A DNA stretch of 64,000 nt from Bog-473 sp963791995 (GTDB taxonomy: Bacteria > Actinomycetota > Acidimicrobiia > Acidimicrobiales > RAAP-2): positions 144,332-208,331 of the forward strand of contig CAWBUQ010000003.1 of the NCBI GenBank assembly GCA_963791995.1, given 5' to 3'. A model generated the notes under the pieces. The model worked only from the letters and a program-made list of their open reading frames with translations, did not search any database and had not been told where the DNA came from. The stretch's first letter is position 1. Each line of letters begins with the position of its first letter. Position numbers and translations under genes: made by a program. This document shows, in pieces, positions 8,728 to 17,251 of the stretch.

Positions 8728-9924
8728 GTGAGTTGCGTTGCTGCGCGGACGATCGTTTTTCGTTCGGGGCTTTCAAGATCGTTCGGGCGATCCCTTTCCA
8801 TTCTGGCGTTATGGCTGGTCGTCGCGGCGTTGAGCGCCTGCGCCTCCCGACCCGAGAGCGGCTTTCTAAGCCCCGTGGCCGTGACGGCGCCTGGCGCCGT
8901 CGACCACACCTTGCTCGTCGCAACAACGCGCGAGCGCGATCCGCGTCCGGGCACGCTTTTCAACGGCGAGAGAGCCAGCGCCGTCGACTACGCCGAGATA
9001 ACAGTCTCGGTCCCGCCGACGCATAAGGAAAGCGAGATCGAATGGGCGAACACGCCGCCCGGCGATCCCAACGCCGATTTCGTCGTGCGCAGCGAAGACT
9101 ATCTCGACGGCGACAAGGCGTTCGTCCAAGCGCTGAACGCCGAACTCGCCAAGCGGCCACCGGGAAAGCGCAAGATTTTCCTATTCATCCACGGCTTCAA
9201 TACAATGTTCGCCGAGGGGCTCTATCGCCTGACCCAGATCGCCCACGACGCGAAGTCCCCGGCCGTCCCCGTGCTGTTCACCTGGGCGTCGCGCGGAAAG
9301 CCGACGGCCTATGTCTATGACACCAACAGCGCCACCGCGGCGCGCGACGAACTCGAGCATACGCTCCGCCTACTTTTGGCCAGCAACGCCGAAGAGGTCA
9401 ATGTGCTAGCCCATTCCATGGGCAACTGGGTCACGGTCGAGGCGTTCCGGCAGATCAAGATCTCCGGCAACCTCGATCACATGAGCAAGCTCGGGTATGT
9501 GTTCCTAGCGGCGCCCGATATCGACATCGACGTGTTCAAGTCGCAGATGGGGCGCTTCGGAAAGCCGCGGAAGCCGTTCTATATCGTGCTTTCTAAGGAC
9601 GACAAGGCGCTGTGGCTCTCCAGGACCATCGGCGGCGGCGTCACCCGAGTCGGCGATAACCCCGACACGACGGAGCTGGCGGCGTTAGGCGCGACCGTGA
9701 TCGATCTGACCGACGTGAAGGCCAACAATTCCACGAACCACGACAAATTCGATCAGCTCGCCGCCGTTGCGCCGCAACTGCGCAGCGTTCTCGCCCAGGG
9801 GGTTGCCGCAAATCCCCGCGCCGCCGACTTGGGCGGAGGAGTTCCGCAGGGCGCCCTCGGCGCGGTCGTGTCGCTGCCGATCACGCTGCTCGGCGCGCCG
9901 ATCAGGATCATTGCCAATCAGTAG
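8728..9924 (+). CDS. DUF900-type alpha/beta hydrolase lipoprotein
   Basis: A 398-residue predicted lipoprotein. An N-terminal membrane stretch ends in the lipobox LSAC (around residue 37), so it is probably anchored facing the periplasm. The hydrolase part has the strand-turn IFLFIHGFNTMF (oxyanion region) and the nucleophile elbow AHSMGNW (Ser near residue 230), with Asp and His expected in PDIDIDVF and NNSTNHDKFD. This matches the DUF900 alpha/beta-hydrolase family, whose substrate is unknown. The C-terminus is rich in Gly/Ala/Pro. It is followed 136 bases later by a small membrane protein on the same strand. Confidence 0.8.
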   Translation: MSCVAARTIVFRSGLSRSFGRSLSILALWLVVAALSACASRPESGFLSPVAVTAPGAVDHTLLVATTRERDPRPGTLFNGERASAVDYAEITVSVPPTHKESEIEWANTPPGDPNADFVVRSEDYLDGDKAFVQALNAELAKRPPGKRKIFLFIHGFNTMFAEGLYRLTQIAHDAKSPAVPVLFTWASRGKPTAYVYDTNSATAARDELEHTLRLLLASNAEEVNVLAHSMGNWVTVEAFRQIKISGNLDHMSKLGYVFLAAPDIDIDVFKSQMGRFGKPRKPFYIVLSKDDKALWLSRTIGGGVTRVGDNPDTTELAALGATVIDLTDVKANNSTNHDKFDQLAAVAPQLRSVLAQGVAANPRAADLGGGVPQGALGAVVSLPITLLGAPIRIIANQ

Positions 9925-10060
9925 TTCCAGGATTACGCTGGACAACAGCAACAAAGCTAATCAACCGCGAGTCAAAACGATTAAGCGCGCGCGCGAATTC
10001 TTCTTCTGCTCCTTGCATGCAGTTTGCGTCGCGCGCTACAAGACTGGGAGGGTCTGATCT

Positions 10061-10826
10061 ATGAAGATCCTGGTTATTTGCATCATCATCTTCCTATTGA
10101 TCCTCGCAAGCGGCTATGCCGGGCTGCACATGCAAAAGCGGCTGGCGGATGAGCACAAGACGGACCAGTCGCGCGGCGTCGTCGGTCAAGTGGCGGGCCT
10201 GGTCAGCCTCCTCCTGGCGCTGGTGCTGGGAACGCTGATCGGCGTCAGTTTCGCCTATTTCTCGACCCAGAACACCGAACTCGAGGGCTTTTCTGCCCAA
10301 ATTCTCCGGCTCGATCAGGCGCTCGCGCAATACGGGCCCGAGACCAAGCCGGCGCGGGACAGGCTCAAGGCGGGAAATCGTCAAAGGCTATGAGACTTTC
10401 TGGGGAGGCGGAGAGGCCGACCCCAATTTGCTCTCGGCCGCGGTGCCGCTGGCCAGCGCGCAGGCGATGAGCGACTTTCTCGCGACTCTCCAGCCGAAGA
10501 CCGACGCGCAGAAGCAGGCTTTGGCGACGGCGAACCAGTACAACAGCATGGTCGAGCAAGCGCGACTGCTGATGTCCCTGCAAGTCGCGAGTCCGCCGGT
10601 ATCGTGGGTGCTCATTGCGATTCTGTTGTTTTGGACGCTCGCGCTGTTCTTCGGCATCGGCCTGTTCGCCGAGAGCAACTCGTTGGTGCTATCGACGCTG
10701 GCGTTCGGGGCGTTGTCGATCGCCTTCGCGATCTTCCTCATACTCGAACTCGGCCTGCCGTACACCGGCTTGATGCGGGTTTCGCCCGCCGCGCTTGAGC
10801 AGGCGATCGAAATCGTCGACAAGTAG
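10061..10826 (+). CDS. DUF4239-like membrane protein (one frameshift)
   Basis: An integral membrane protein of about 255 residues once rejoined. Two N-terminal helices (VICIIIFLLILASGYAG and VAGLVSLLLALVLGTLIGVS) precede a soluble middle; two C-terminal helices (WVLIAILLFWTLALFFGIG and AFGALSIAFAIFLILELG) follow. The pattern fits the DUF4239 (bestrophin-like) family. An extra base near 10374 (GCGGGAAATC) shifts the frame; across it the protein reads DRLKAEIVKGYETFWGG. Function unknown. Confidence 0.7.
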
Positions 10827-11548
10827 GCGCGAGGAGACGGACCCGGCAAGTCTCACAAGGTCGATTTCCTCAACTCCGCGGCGCGCCTTGAAGGACAATC
10901 CTGCGTCTCCGCGAAGCGCGGATTTCTCGGTCTTTTTCATCGACGCATATTCGGCGCCCAGTTGATCAGGAACGGGCCATATTGGCGCTTCCCTTTCCCA
11001 CTGGGACCGAGCGGGAAGGCGCGCTTGCGGTCGCATTTGACACGTTCCCTGAACCATCAGCGGGCGCCCGCACCTTGCGCAGAGCAGACGGTTGGTGTCG
11101 GACGGTGGACAACGCCTGTCGGGGAAACGAGCCTGAGGCGCGCCGCGCGACCGCGCGCCAATCAACGAGAGTCATTCCTGGCGACGCGGTCGCGCGATCC
11201 TGTGGCGTCGTCCTCGATCGAAGCGTGACTCTCGCGCCCGTCGAGGTCGGGCGCCCGAAAGACGGATGGCGCTTAGCCTTTCGCGCGCTTGTCGCTCGCC
11301 TCGACCCGGCGCCTAATCAAGGGCGCCGCAGGGCGATTTGCGGGTCCCCGCAAAAAGGATCGCGGCCCGATGGAGGGAAGAAGCCGAACCCGAGGGACAG
11401 TTCCGCCAGGATCCCCCGAGGGAGAGACGCCCTTTCCCCTGTCCCCAACCTGGCGGCTCAGACGCACCGGACGTCTGGGCCGCTCAGGTCACGAGGCCCG
11501 GCCGGCGATCGGCGTCGGGCCGAGCCGACCGCCTCAGGGGAGGCCGCG
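10827..11548. other. Intergenic, nothing identified
   Basis: About 720 bases without a supportable gene. A GC-rich sequence with small local hairpins; no tRNA, riboswitch or repeat copy was recognised. Confidence 0.4.
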
Positions 11549-11767
11549 ATGTATACAGTCCACGTGCTCGGCATTGATGGCGCAGAGCCCGAAAATCACA
11601 TGTTCGCGTCCCGCGCCGCCGCCGAGCGGAGCGTCATCCGGCTCGAGGCCGAAGGTTTCCGCGCCAGGATCTACCGCACCGCGTCATGGCCAAGCGAGGA
11701 GATCGCAAAGGCTCAAAGCAATCGTCATCGCCGGCGCGGTTGGGACGTGACCATCCCAGGTCGCTGA
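11549..11767 (+). CDS. Small hypothetical protein, 72 aa
   Basis: Starts at ATG 11549 with the ribosome site AGGGGAGG just upstream and ends at 11767. The sequence MYTVHVLGIDGAEPENHMFA...RSVIRLEAEGFRARIYR suggests a compact alpha/beta protein. I know no family for it. It is shorter than the surrounding open frame because the upstream part has no good start. Confidence 0.5.
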   Translation: MYTVHVLGIDGAEPENHMFASRAAAERSVIRLEAEGFRARIYRTASWPSEEIAKAQSNRHRRRGWDVTIPGR

Positions 11768-11942
11768 GTCGGGCGCGCAGCTTTAACTGACGTATATTGT
11801 ATATCCGACGGGCGTGATCGCCCGGGCGAAGCGTGCTCGCCCATTCCTTGCAGCCATGCGACCAAAGTGGAACCCGGCGACAATTCCTTGCCTAATGGAC
11901 ATGAATGTTCTACATTTCCTTTTATTAGAAGGAAAACGCCGA

Positions 11943-13094
11943 ATGTCCGCTTGCCTAGAAACCGCTTCGCCAACCGCCCCCTCGCCTCCAGCCGACGCAC
12001 GCGCCGCGGGAATGGCGAAATTCAAGCGCGAACAGCTGATCGTCGAATATCTCAACCGTGGCGTCTCGGTCTCCGAGATCGCGGCGCGGATCGGGGTCGG
12101 CGAGAAGCGGTTGCGCGCCGTCGTCCGCGACCCCCGGACTGGGATCCGGGGGCTGGCCCGCCGCATGCCGCATCCGCCCGCGGAGTTCGTGGCCATTCAA
12201 CTCAGCCGTCTCAACGAGGCCCTGCTGGTCGCTTACAGCGCCATGTCGCCGACCAACCTCAAGGCGGTCGACCAGGTGGTCAAAATTGTACGCGAACTCG
12301 ACCGCTACGGCGGCGTCTTCGCCGCCGAATGGGCCCGGCCGGAGGCGTCCCCCCGGATCGCCCGCGGGTCACAGGCCGGGGACCTGGGGCTCGACGCGCC
12401 GGTAGACGAGGCCACAGCGTTAGAGGTGGCGTGGGGCTGCTGGGCGGAGCTTGCGTCGCAAGCCGGAGACTTGAAGCTGGCGGTCAACGAGCGCCCGGAA
12501 AACTCAGCGCAACGCCTTGAAAACATTGATTCCGCGCCCGGGTCCAGCCCGGGGAGGGAGAAGGGACCGGTTGGCGTCCGCCCGGAAAACCTGCTGCAAC
12601 CAATTGAAATGATTGATTCCCCGCCCGGGATCAGGCCAGCCCCGGAGGGCAGCGCGGACTCGGGACCCGAGGCCGGCGCTCTGCCGGACTATGAAGCCGC
12701 TTCCCCCGATCTCGTCGTGAGCCCATCCGCCTGCGCAGGCGACGATCGCCCGGAAAACCTCTCGCAACACCTTGAAAACATGGAATCCGCGCCCGGACAT
12801 GCGCTGACCACGGAGGCATCGGGCAAGGCCGATGCGGCGGCCAGCGAGCCGCATGCGTTCGCACCCGCCGATCTCCTGCCCGACCCGGCCCCGCCCGGCG
12901 CGTCGCCTGAGAGGCGCCCGGGAATCCCGCCGCAACCCGTTGGAAAGGTTGAATCCGCGCCCGGGAGCGGCTGGCTCGCCGAGGCTACCCCTGCGCCTGT
13001 CGGAACCCCGGTCGTCCTCCCGACGGCCCCGAATCCGAGCGGCGTGGGATTCGTCACCTCTCGCATGACGCTCAATGGCGCAATGGCCTGCTAA
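11943..13094 (+). CDS. HTH-containing protein with degenerate 50-bp-encoded repeats
   Basis: The N-terminal part KFKREQLIVEYLNRGVSVSE...IGVGEKRLRAVVRD looks like a helix-turn-helix, followed by a helical region (SRLNEALLVAYSAMS...LKAVDQVVKIVRELDRYGG). The C-terminal ~200 residues are Pro/Ala-rich and contain four copies of RPENLxQxLENIDSAPG, each encoded by a 50-bp repeat. I chose ATG 11943 because AGAAGGA precedes it; an upstream ATG at 11814 is in frame. The stop TAA (13092-13094) is the first three bases of the IS element that follows, so the native C-terminus may be altered. Such proteins are a lineage-type curiosity of unknown function. Confidence 0.6.
   Translation: MSACLETASPTAPSPPADARAAGMAKFKREQLIVEYLNRGVSVSEIAARIGVGEKRLRAVVRDPRTGIRGLARRMPHPPAEFVAIQLSRLNEALLVAYSAMSPTNLKAVDQVVKIVRELDRYGGVFAAEWARPEASPRIARGSQAGDLGLDAPVDEATALEVAWGCWAELASQAGDLKLAVNERPENSAQRLENIDSAPGSSPGREKGPVGVRPENLLQPIEMIDSPPGIRPAPEGSADSGPEAGALPDYEAASPDLVVSPSACAGDDRPENLSQHLENMESAPGHALTTEASGKADAAASEPHAFAPADLLPDPAPPGASPERRPGIPPQPVGKVESAPGSGWLAEATPAPVGTPVVLPTAPNPSGVGFVTSRMTLNGAMAC
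12492..12964 (+). repeat. Four interspersed 50-bp repeats inside a coding region
   Basis: Units at 12492-12541, 12579-12628, 12747-12796 and 12915-12964, each exactly 50 bp, starting CGCCCGGAAAA (last copy CGCCCGGGAA) and ending CCGCCCGG or CGCGCCCGG. Spacing is 87, 168 and 168 bases. Each encodes about 16 residues (RPEN...SAPG). A related copy in reverse orientation lies near 26090-26134. Confidence 0.85.
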
Positions 13095-15120
13095 CCGAAG
13101 TTAGCCGATTCGCGGCCGAGTGGACAATTTTCGCCGCTGAGTGATCGCGCAAGCGATTGATATTGCTTATTTGCGGTGCGGCGGATCGGACGAAACCGAC
13201 TGTAGTGCCGACCAAGGCTATTTTCCCGGCTGGCGATTTGTGAAGAATGCTGCGCCAGCATGTTTTTGCGCCACAAGATTTGCAAGAAGGACGGCAAGCG
13301 GCATCGCTATTGGAGCATCGTCGAAAGCAAGCGCGTTTCTGGCGGGCGGGTCGTTCAGAAGCATGTTCTTCACCTCGGCGAGATCAACGACTCGCAGGAA
13401 CTGGCGTGGCGGCGGTCGATCGAGGTGCTGGACGAAGAGGCCGATCGGCCGAAGACTCTGGCGTTGTTTCCCGACGACCGCTGCGCGGGGACTTTGCCGG
13501 ACGCCTCGATCGTTCGGCTGAAGCTGTCGCAATTGCGGCTCTGCCGGCCGCGGCAATGGGGCGCCTGCTGGCTCGCGCTTTCGCTGTGGGAGGAGTTGCG
13601 GCTCGACCGGTTCTGGTCGGAGCGCCTGCCGGCGAGCCGCAAGGGCACGCGGTGGGACCAGGAGCTCTTCGTGCTGGTCGCCTACCGGTTGCTGGCGCCG
13701 GGCAGCGAGTGGCGGCTGCATCGGGAATGGTTCGAACGAACCGCGCTCGCCGATCTCATGGGCGGCGATTTCGGGCTGGCCGAGATCCACAAGCTCTATC
13801 GCTGTCACGATCGGCTTTTGAAGCACAAGGAGGCGCTGTTCGAGCACCTCACGGAGCGTTGGCGCGATTTGTTCGCCGCGCGCTTCGATCTGTTGCTCTA
13901 CGATCTGACCAGCACGTATTTCGAAGCCGAGCCGCCGTTCGCCGAGGGCGACAAACGACGCTTCGGCTATTCACGCGACCATCGGCCCGACTGCGTGCAG
14001 GTGGTGATCGCGCTGGTGGTCACGCCCGAGGGTCTGCCGCTCGCCTACGAGGTTCTGTCGGGGAATACGTCGGACAAGACGACGCTGCGGGATTTTCTCG
14101 CCAGGATTGAACGGCAATACGGCAAAGCCAGGCGGGTCTGGGTGATGGATCGCGGCATTCCCACCGAGGAAACGCTGGCCGAGATGCGTGAGGCCGATCC
14201 GCCCGTGTCGTATTTGGTCGGCGTGCCGAAGGGACGCCTGAGCCGGCTCGAGCGCGCCCTCGTCGGCAAGCCCTGGCAGGAGGCTCGCCCCGGCGTCGAA
14301 GTCAAGCTGTTGCCCCAGGACGGCGAACTCTACGTGTTCGCCCAGAGTCTCGACAGGGTCGCCAAGGAGCGCAGCATGCGCAAGCGGCAACTGAAAGGCC
14401 TGTGGGCTCGGCTGAAAGAGCTGCACAGGATGTCCGTCAACCTGACGCGCGATGACCTGCTGATCAAACTCGGACAGGCCAAAGCCAAGTGGCCGGGCGG
14501 ATGGCGAATGGTCGAGGTCGAGATCGACCCGAAGCAGGCTGCGTTCCAATATGCGCTCGATCGGAAGAAACTGCGTCAGGCGCGCCGGCGCGAAGGGCGC
14601 TATCTGTTACGCAGCAATCTGACCGAAGGCGATCCCGCCGCCCTGTGGAGCTTCTACATCCAGTTGGTCCAGGTGGAGGAAGCGTTTCGAACGCTCAAGG
14701 GCGACCTCGCCGTCCGGCCGATCCACCACCAGGAGCAAGGGCGCATCGAGGCGCACATCTTCATCGCCTTTCTCGCCTATTGCCTGCACGTCACCCTCGG
14801 CCGCCGCCTGAAAGCCCTCGCGCCGGGCCTGACCCCGCGCAGCGTGTTCGAGAAATTCGCCGCCGTTCAGATGATCGACGTTCTCATCCCCACCGCCGAC
14901 GGCCGCGAATTGCAGCTGACCCGATACACCCAGCCGGAGCCCGATCTGACCCTGCTCCTTCACCGGCTCAAGCTCGAACTGCCCGACCAGCCGCCACCGA
15001 AAATCACCTCAACCCAGGCCGCCGCCACGCTCCCCCTGTAGTGCCGACCTTCCGCGTGTCGCCTCAACATTTTCAACGCCTTCCTCCCTCCAACCCACCC
15101 CAATCGGCTAACTTCGGCTA
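13092..15120 (+). mobile_element. IS1634-family insertion sequence
   Basis: About 2.03 kb bounded by imperfect inverted repeats: left end TAACCGAAGTTAGCCGATTC, right end (reverse complement) TAGCCGAAGTTAGCCGATTG, 18 of 20 matching. It holds one intact transposase gene. I see no clear target duplication (left flank GGCCTGC, right flank AAGCTCT), so the copy may be old or the flanks rearranged. It sits between the repeat-protein gene and cobD. Confidence 0.9.
13260..15041 (+). CDS. IS1634-family DDE transposase
   Basis: A 593-residue, uninterrupted transposase of the IS4/IS1634 group. Candidate catalytic residues are D215 in LLLYDLTSTYFE, D297 in VWVMDRGIPTEE, and the glutamate of VEEAFRTLKGDL (about 473-474), the last within the Y-R-E-K type signature region. 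Length and order match IS1634 members. ATG 13260 is the only good start. The gene is complete, so the element could still be active. Confidence 0.93.
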   Translation: MFLRHKICKKDGKRHRYWSIVESKRVSGGRVVQKHVLHLGEINDSQELAWRRSIEVLDEEADRPKTLALFPDDRCAGTLPDASIVRLKLSQLRLCRPRQWGACWLALSLWEELRLDRFWSERLPASRKGTRWDQELFVLVAYRLLAPGSEWRLHREWFERTALADLMGGDFGLAEIHKLYRCHDRLLKHKEALFEHLTERWRDLFAARFDLLLYDLTSTYFEAEPPFAEGDKRRFGYSRDHRPDCVQVVIALVVTPEGLPLAYEVLSGNTSDKTTLRDFLARIERQYGKARRVWVMDRGIPTEETLAEMREADPPVSYLVGVPKGRLSRLERALVGKPWQEARPGVEVKLLPQDGELYVFAQSLDRVAKERSMRKRQLKGLWARLKELHRMSVNLTRDDLLIKLGQAKAKWPGGWRMVEVEIDPKQAAFQYALDRKKLRQARRREGRYLLRSNLTEGDPAALWSFYIQLVQVEEAFRTLKGDLAVRPIHHQEQGRIEAHIFIAFLAYCLHVTLGRRLKALAPGLTPRSVFEKFAAVQMIDVLIPTADGRELQLTRYTQPEPDLTLLLHRLKLELPDQPPPKITSTQAAATLPL

Positions 15121-15148
15121 AAGCTCTGGGGAGTCCCCCTCGCCCCGG

Positions 15149-16117
15149 TCACGCGACCGCCGCGGCGATCGCCAGGGCGAACCCCTCGATGAGGCAGGCG
15201 AGCCGATAGACGGTCAGCGCGCGGCGGATGTCGGCTGCGGTCGCCTCGCGCCGGCCGCGCCCCATGAACGCATCCTCGACGAGCGTCTCGCCATAGACGC
15301 GCGGGCCGGCGAGCTTTAGGCCCAGCGCGCCAGCCATGGCGGCTTCCGGCCAGCCGGCGTTGGGCGAGCGGTGGTTTTGGGCGTCGCGGCTGACCGCGCG
15401 CGCCGCTTCACCCGCCGACGCGCCCGGCGCAAGGCTCGCCGCCAGCACGAGCCATAAGGCCGCGAGCCGCGAGGCCGGCAGGTTGACGAGGTCGTCGAGC
15501 CGCGCCGCCGCCCAGCCGAAGGCGGCGTAGCGCTCGGTCTTGTGGCCGATCAAGCTGTCGGCGGTGTTGATCGCCTTATAGACCGCTCCGCCGGGAAGCC
15601 CGCCGAGCGCGGTCCAAAGGACCGGCGCGACCACCCCGTCGGAAAAATTCTCGCCCAGGCTCTCGATCGCCGCCCGCGCCACCCCCGCGGCGTCCAGCAC
15701 GTCCGGGTTGCGGCCGACGATCATCGCCACCGCCCGCCGCCCCTCGTCCAGGCTCCGGTCGAGCCCATCGGCCACCGCGCGCACATGGGCGTAAAGGCTC
15801 CGTTGCGCCGGCAGGCTGGCGGCCAGCGCCGCGAGCGCCAGGAAGCCCGGCGCCCCTCGGCCGGACAGCCCCGCCGTCAGCGCGACAGCGATCAGCGCGA
15901 CCGGCGCAAGATACCCGAGCAGCGCCAGGACGCCCGCGCGGCGCCGCGCCGCAAACCCCGCCTTTGGCCGGTTCAGTCGTCGCTCGAGCCAATCGAGCCA
16001 CGCGCCCATCCAGGTGACGGGATGGCCGATGGCGCGATAGAGAGGCGCCGGATAGCCGGCGAGCGCTTCGATCATCAGCGCGGCCAGCGCCAGCGGCAGC
16101 GAATGCGAAAGGGACAT
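15149..16117 (-). CDS. cobD: Adenosylcobinamide-phosphate synthase CobD (CbiB)
   Basis: A membrane protein of 322 residues that attaches the aminopropanol (phosphate) arm to adenosylcobyric acid. It shows several hydrophobic segments, AGYPAPLYRAIGHPVTWMG near the N-terminus, and the family signature NPDVLDAAGVARAAIESLGENFSDGV region and INTADSLIGHKTERY. The start at 16117 shares a CATG with the start of cobC on the other strand, so the two genes diverge with their start codons overlapping by two bases. No frameshift. Confidence 0.92.
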   Translation of the reverse strand: MSLSHSLPLALAALMIEALAGYPAPLYRAIGHPVTWMGAWLDWLERRLNRPKAGFAARRRAGVLALLGYLAPVALIAVALTAGLSGRGAPGFLALAALAASLPAQRSLYAHVRAVADGLDRSLDEGRRAVAMIVGRNPDVLDAAGVARAAIESLGENFSDGVVAPVLWTALGGLPGGAVYKAINTADSLIGHKTERYAAFGWAAARLDDLVNLPASRLAALWLVLAASLAPGASAGEAARAVSRDAQNHRSPNAGWPEAAMAGALGLKLAGPRVYGETLVEDAFMGRGRREATAADIRRALTVYRLACLIEGFALAIAAAVA

Positions 16118-17136
16118 GATGGCGGGGCGGACCTGCGAGGCGGGCGTCGACGGCCTCACCTATCACGGCGGCGCGCTCGACGTCGCCGAACGGCTGGCCC
16201 CCGAGGCGCCAAAGCCGTGGATCGACCTCTCTACGGGCATCAACCCGCACGCCTATCCCCTGCCGGACCTTCCTGCCGAAGCGTGGGCGCGACTGCCCGA
16301 TCGCGCGGCGCTCGCCGGGCTCGAAGCGGCCGCCGCCGAGCGTTACGGCGCCCCGGCCGGCTCGGTCGTCGCGGCACCGGGCTCGCAGGCGCTGCTGCAT
16401 ATCCTGGCGCGCCTCGCCCCCCGCGGCGAGGCGCGCGCCCTCGCGCCGACCTACGGCGGCTACGCGGAAGCGTTCGAGGCCGCCGGCGTCGGCCTCGTCG
16501 AGGCGGGCTCGCTCGACGCGCTCGCCGGCACGGCGACCGCCGTCGTGGCCAACCCGAACAACCCCGACGGCCGGATCGTCGGCCGCCGCGATCTCCTCGC
16601 CCTGCAGGCGGAACTCGCCGGGCGCGGCGGCCTACTGATCGTCGACGAGGCCTTCGCCGACTTCGACCCCGGGGCGAGCCTCGCGCCGGTCCTCCCCGCA
16701 AGCGGGACGGTCGCGCTGCGCTCGTTCGGCAAGACCTTTGGGCTCGCGGGCCTGAGGCTCGGCTTCGCCGTCGCCTCGCCCGACGTCGCGGCGCCGCTGC
16801 GCGCGGCCCTCGGCCCCTGGCCGGTCAGCGGGCCGGCGATCGCCATCGGCGCCCGGGCGCTCGCCAATTCGGCCTGGCTCGCCGCGACGGCCGCAGGCCT
16901 GGCCGAGGACGCGGCTCGCCTCGACGCGCTGCTCGCTTCCGGCGGTTGGCGCGTCGTCGGCGGGACGCGGCTCTTCCGCCTGGCGGCGCGGCCCGGCGCC
17001 AGCCACGCCTTCAAGCGCCTGATGGCCGCCGGAATCCTGACCCGCCTCTTCGCCGACCGCCCCGACTGGCTGCGAATTCGGCCTCCCAGCCGCGGAGGCG
17101 CACTGGCGCCGGCTGGCAGCCGCGCTCGGAGGCTGA
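16116..17136 (+). CDS. cobC: Threonine-phosphate decarboxylase CobC (frameshift near the end)
   Basis: PLP-dependent class I aminotransferase-fold enzyme that makes (R)-1-amino-2-propanol phosphate for CobD. The PLP lysine is in SFGKTFGLAGLRLG (about K205); NPNNPDGR and LIVDEAFADF are the expected active-site motifs. The N-terminus THGG-like YHGGALDVA and DLSTGINPHAYP fit CobC. An extra base near 17074 (CGAATTCGG) breaks the last 20 residues; corrected, the end reads LRFGLPAAEAHWRRLAAALGG with a stop at 17134-17136. An alternative ATG at 16119 is equally good. Confidence 0.9.
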
Positions 17137-17251
17137 CGAGGACAACGCGGCCGGGGACTCACGTCCGCCCTGGGAGCCGCGAGTCGGGGTTATCCCGTCC
17201 TCAGAGGTCCACGAATCTTGTTTTCGCCCTAAGGCGGCGGGACAAAAGGGC

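Noticed and set aside
12492..12964. CRISPR array
   Set aside because: Four 50-bp repeats, but spacing is 87-168 bases, the units are diverged, and all lie in one coding frame. No cas genes.
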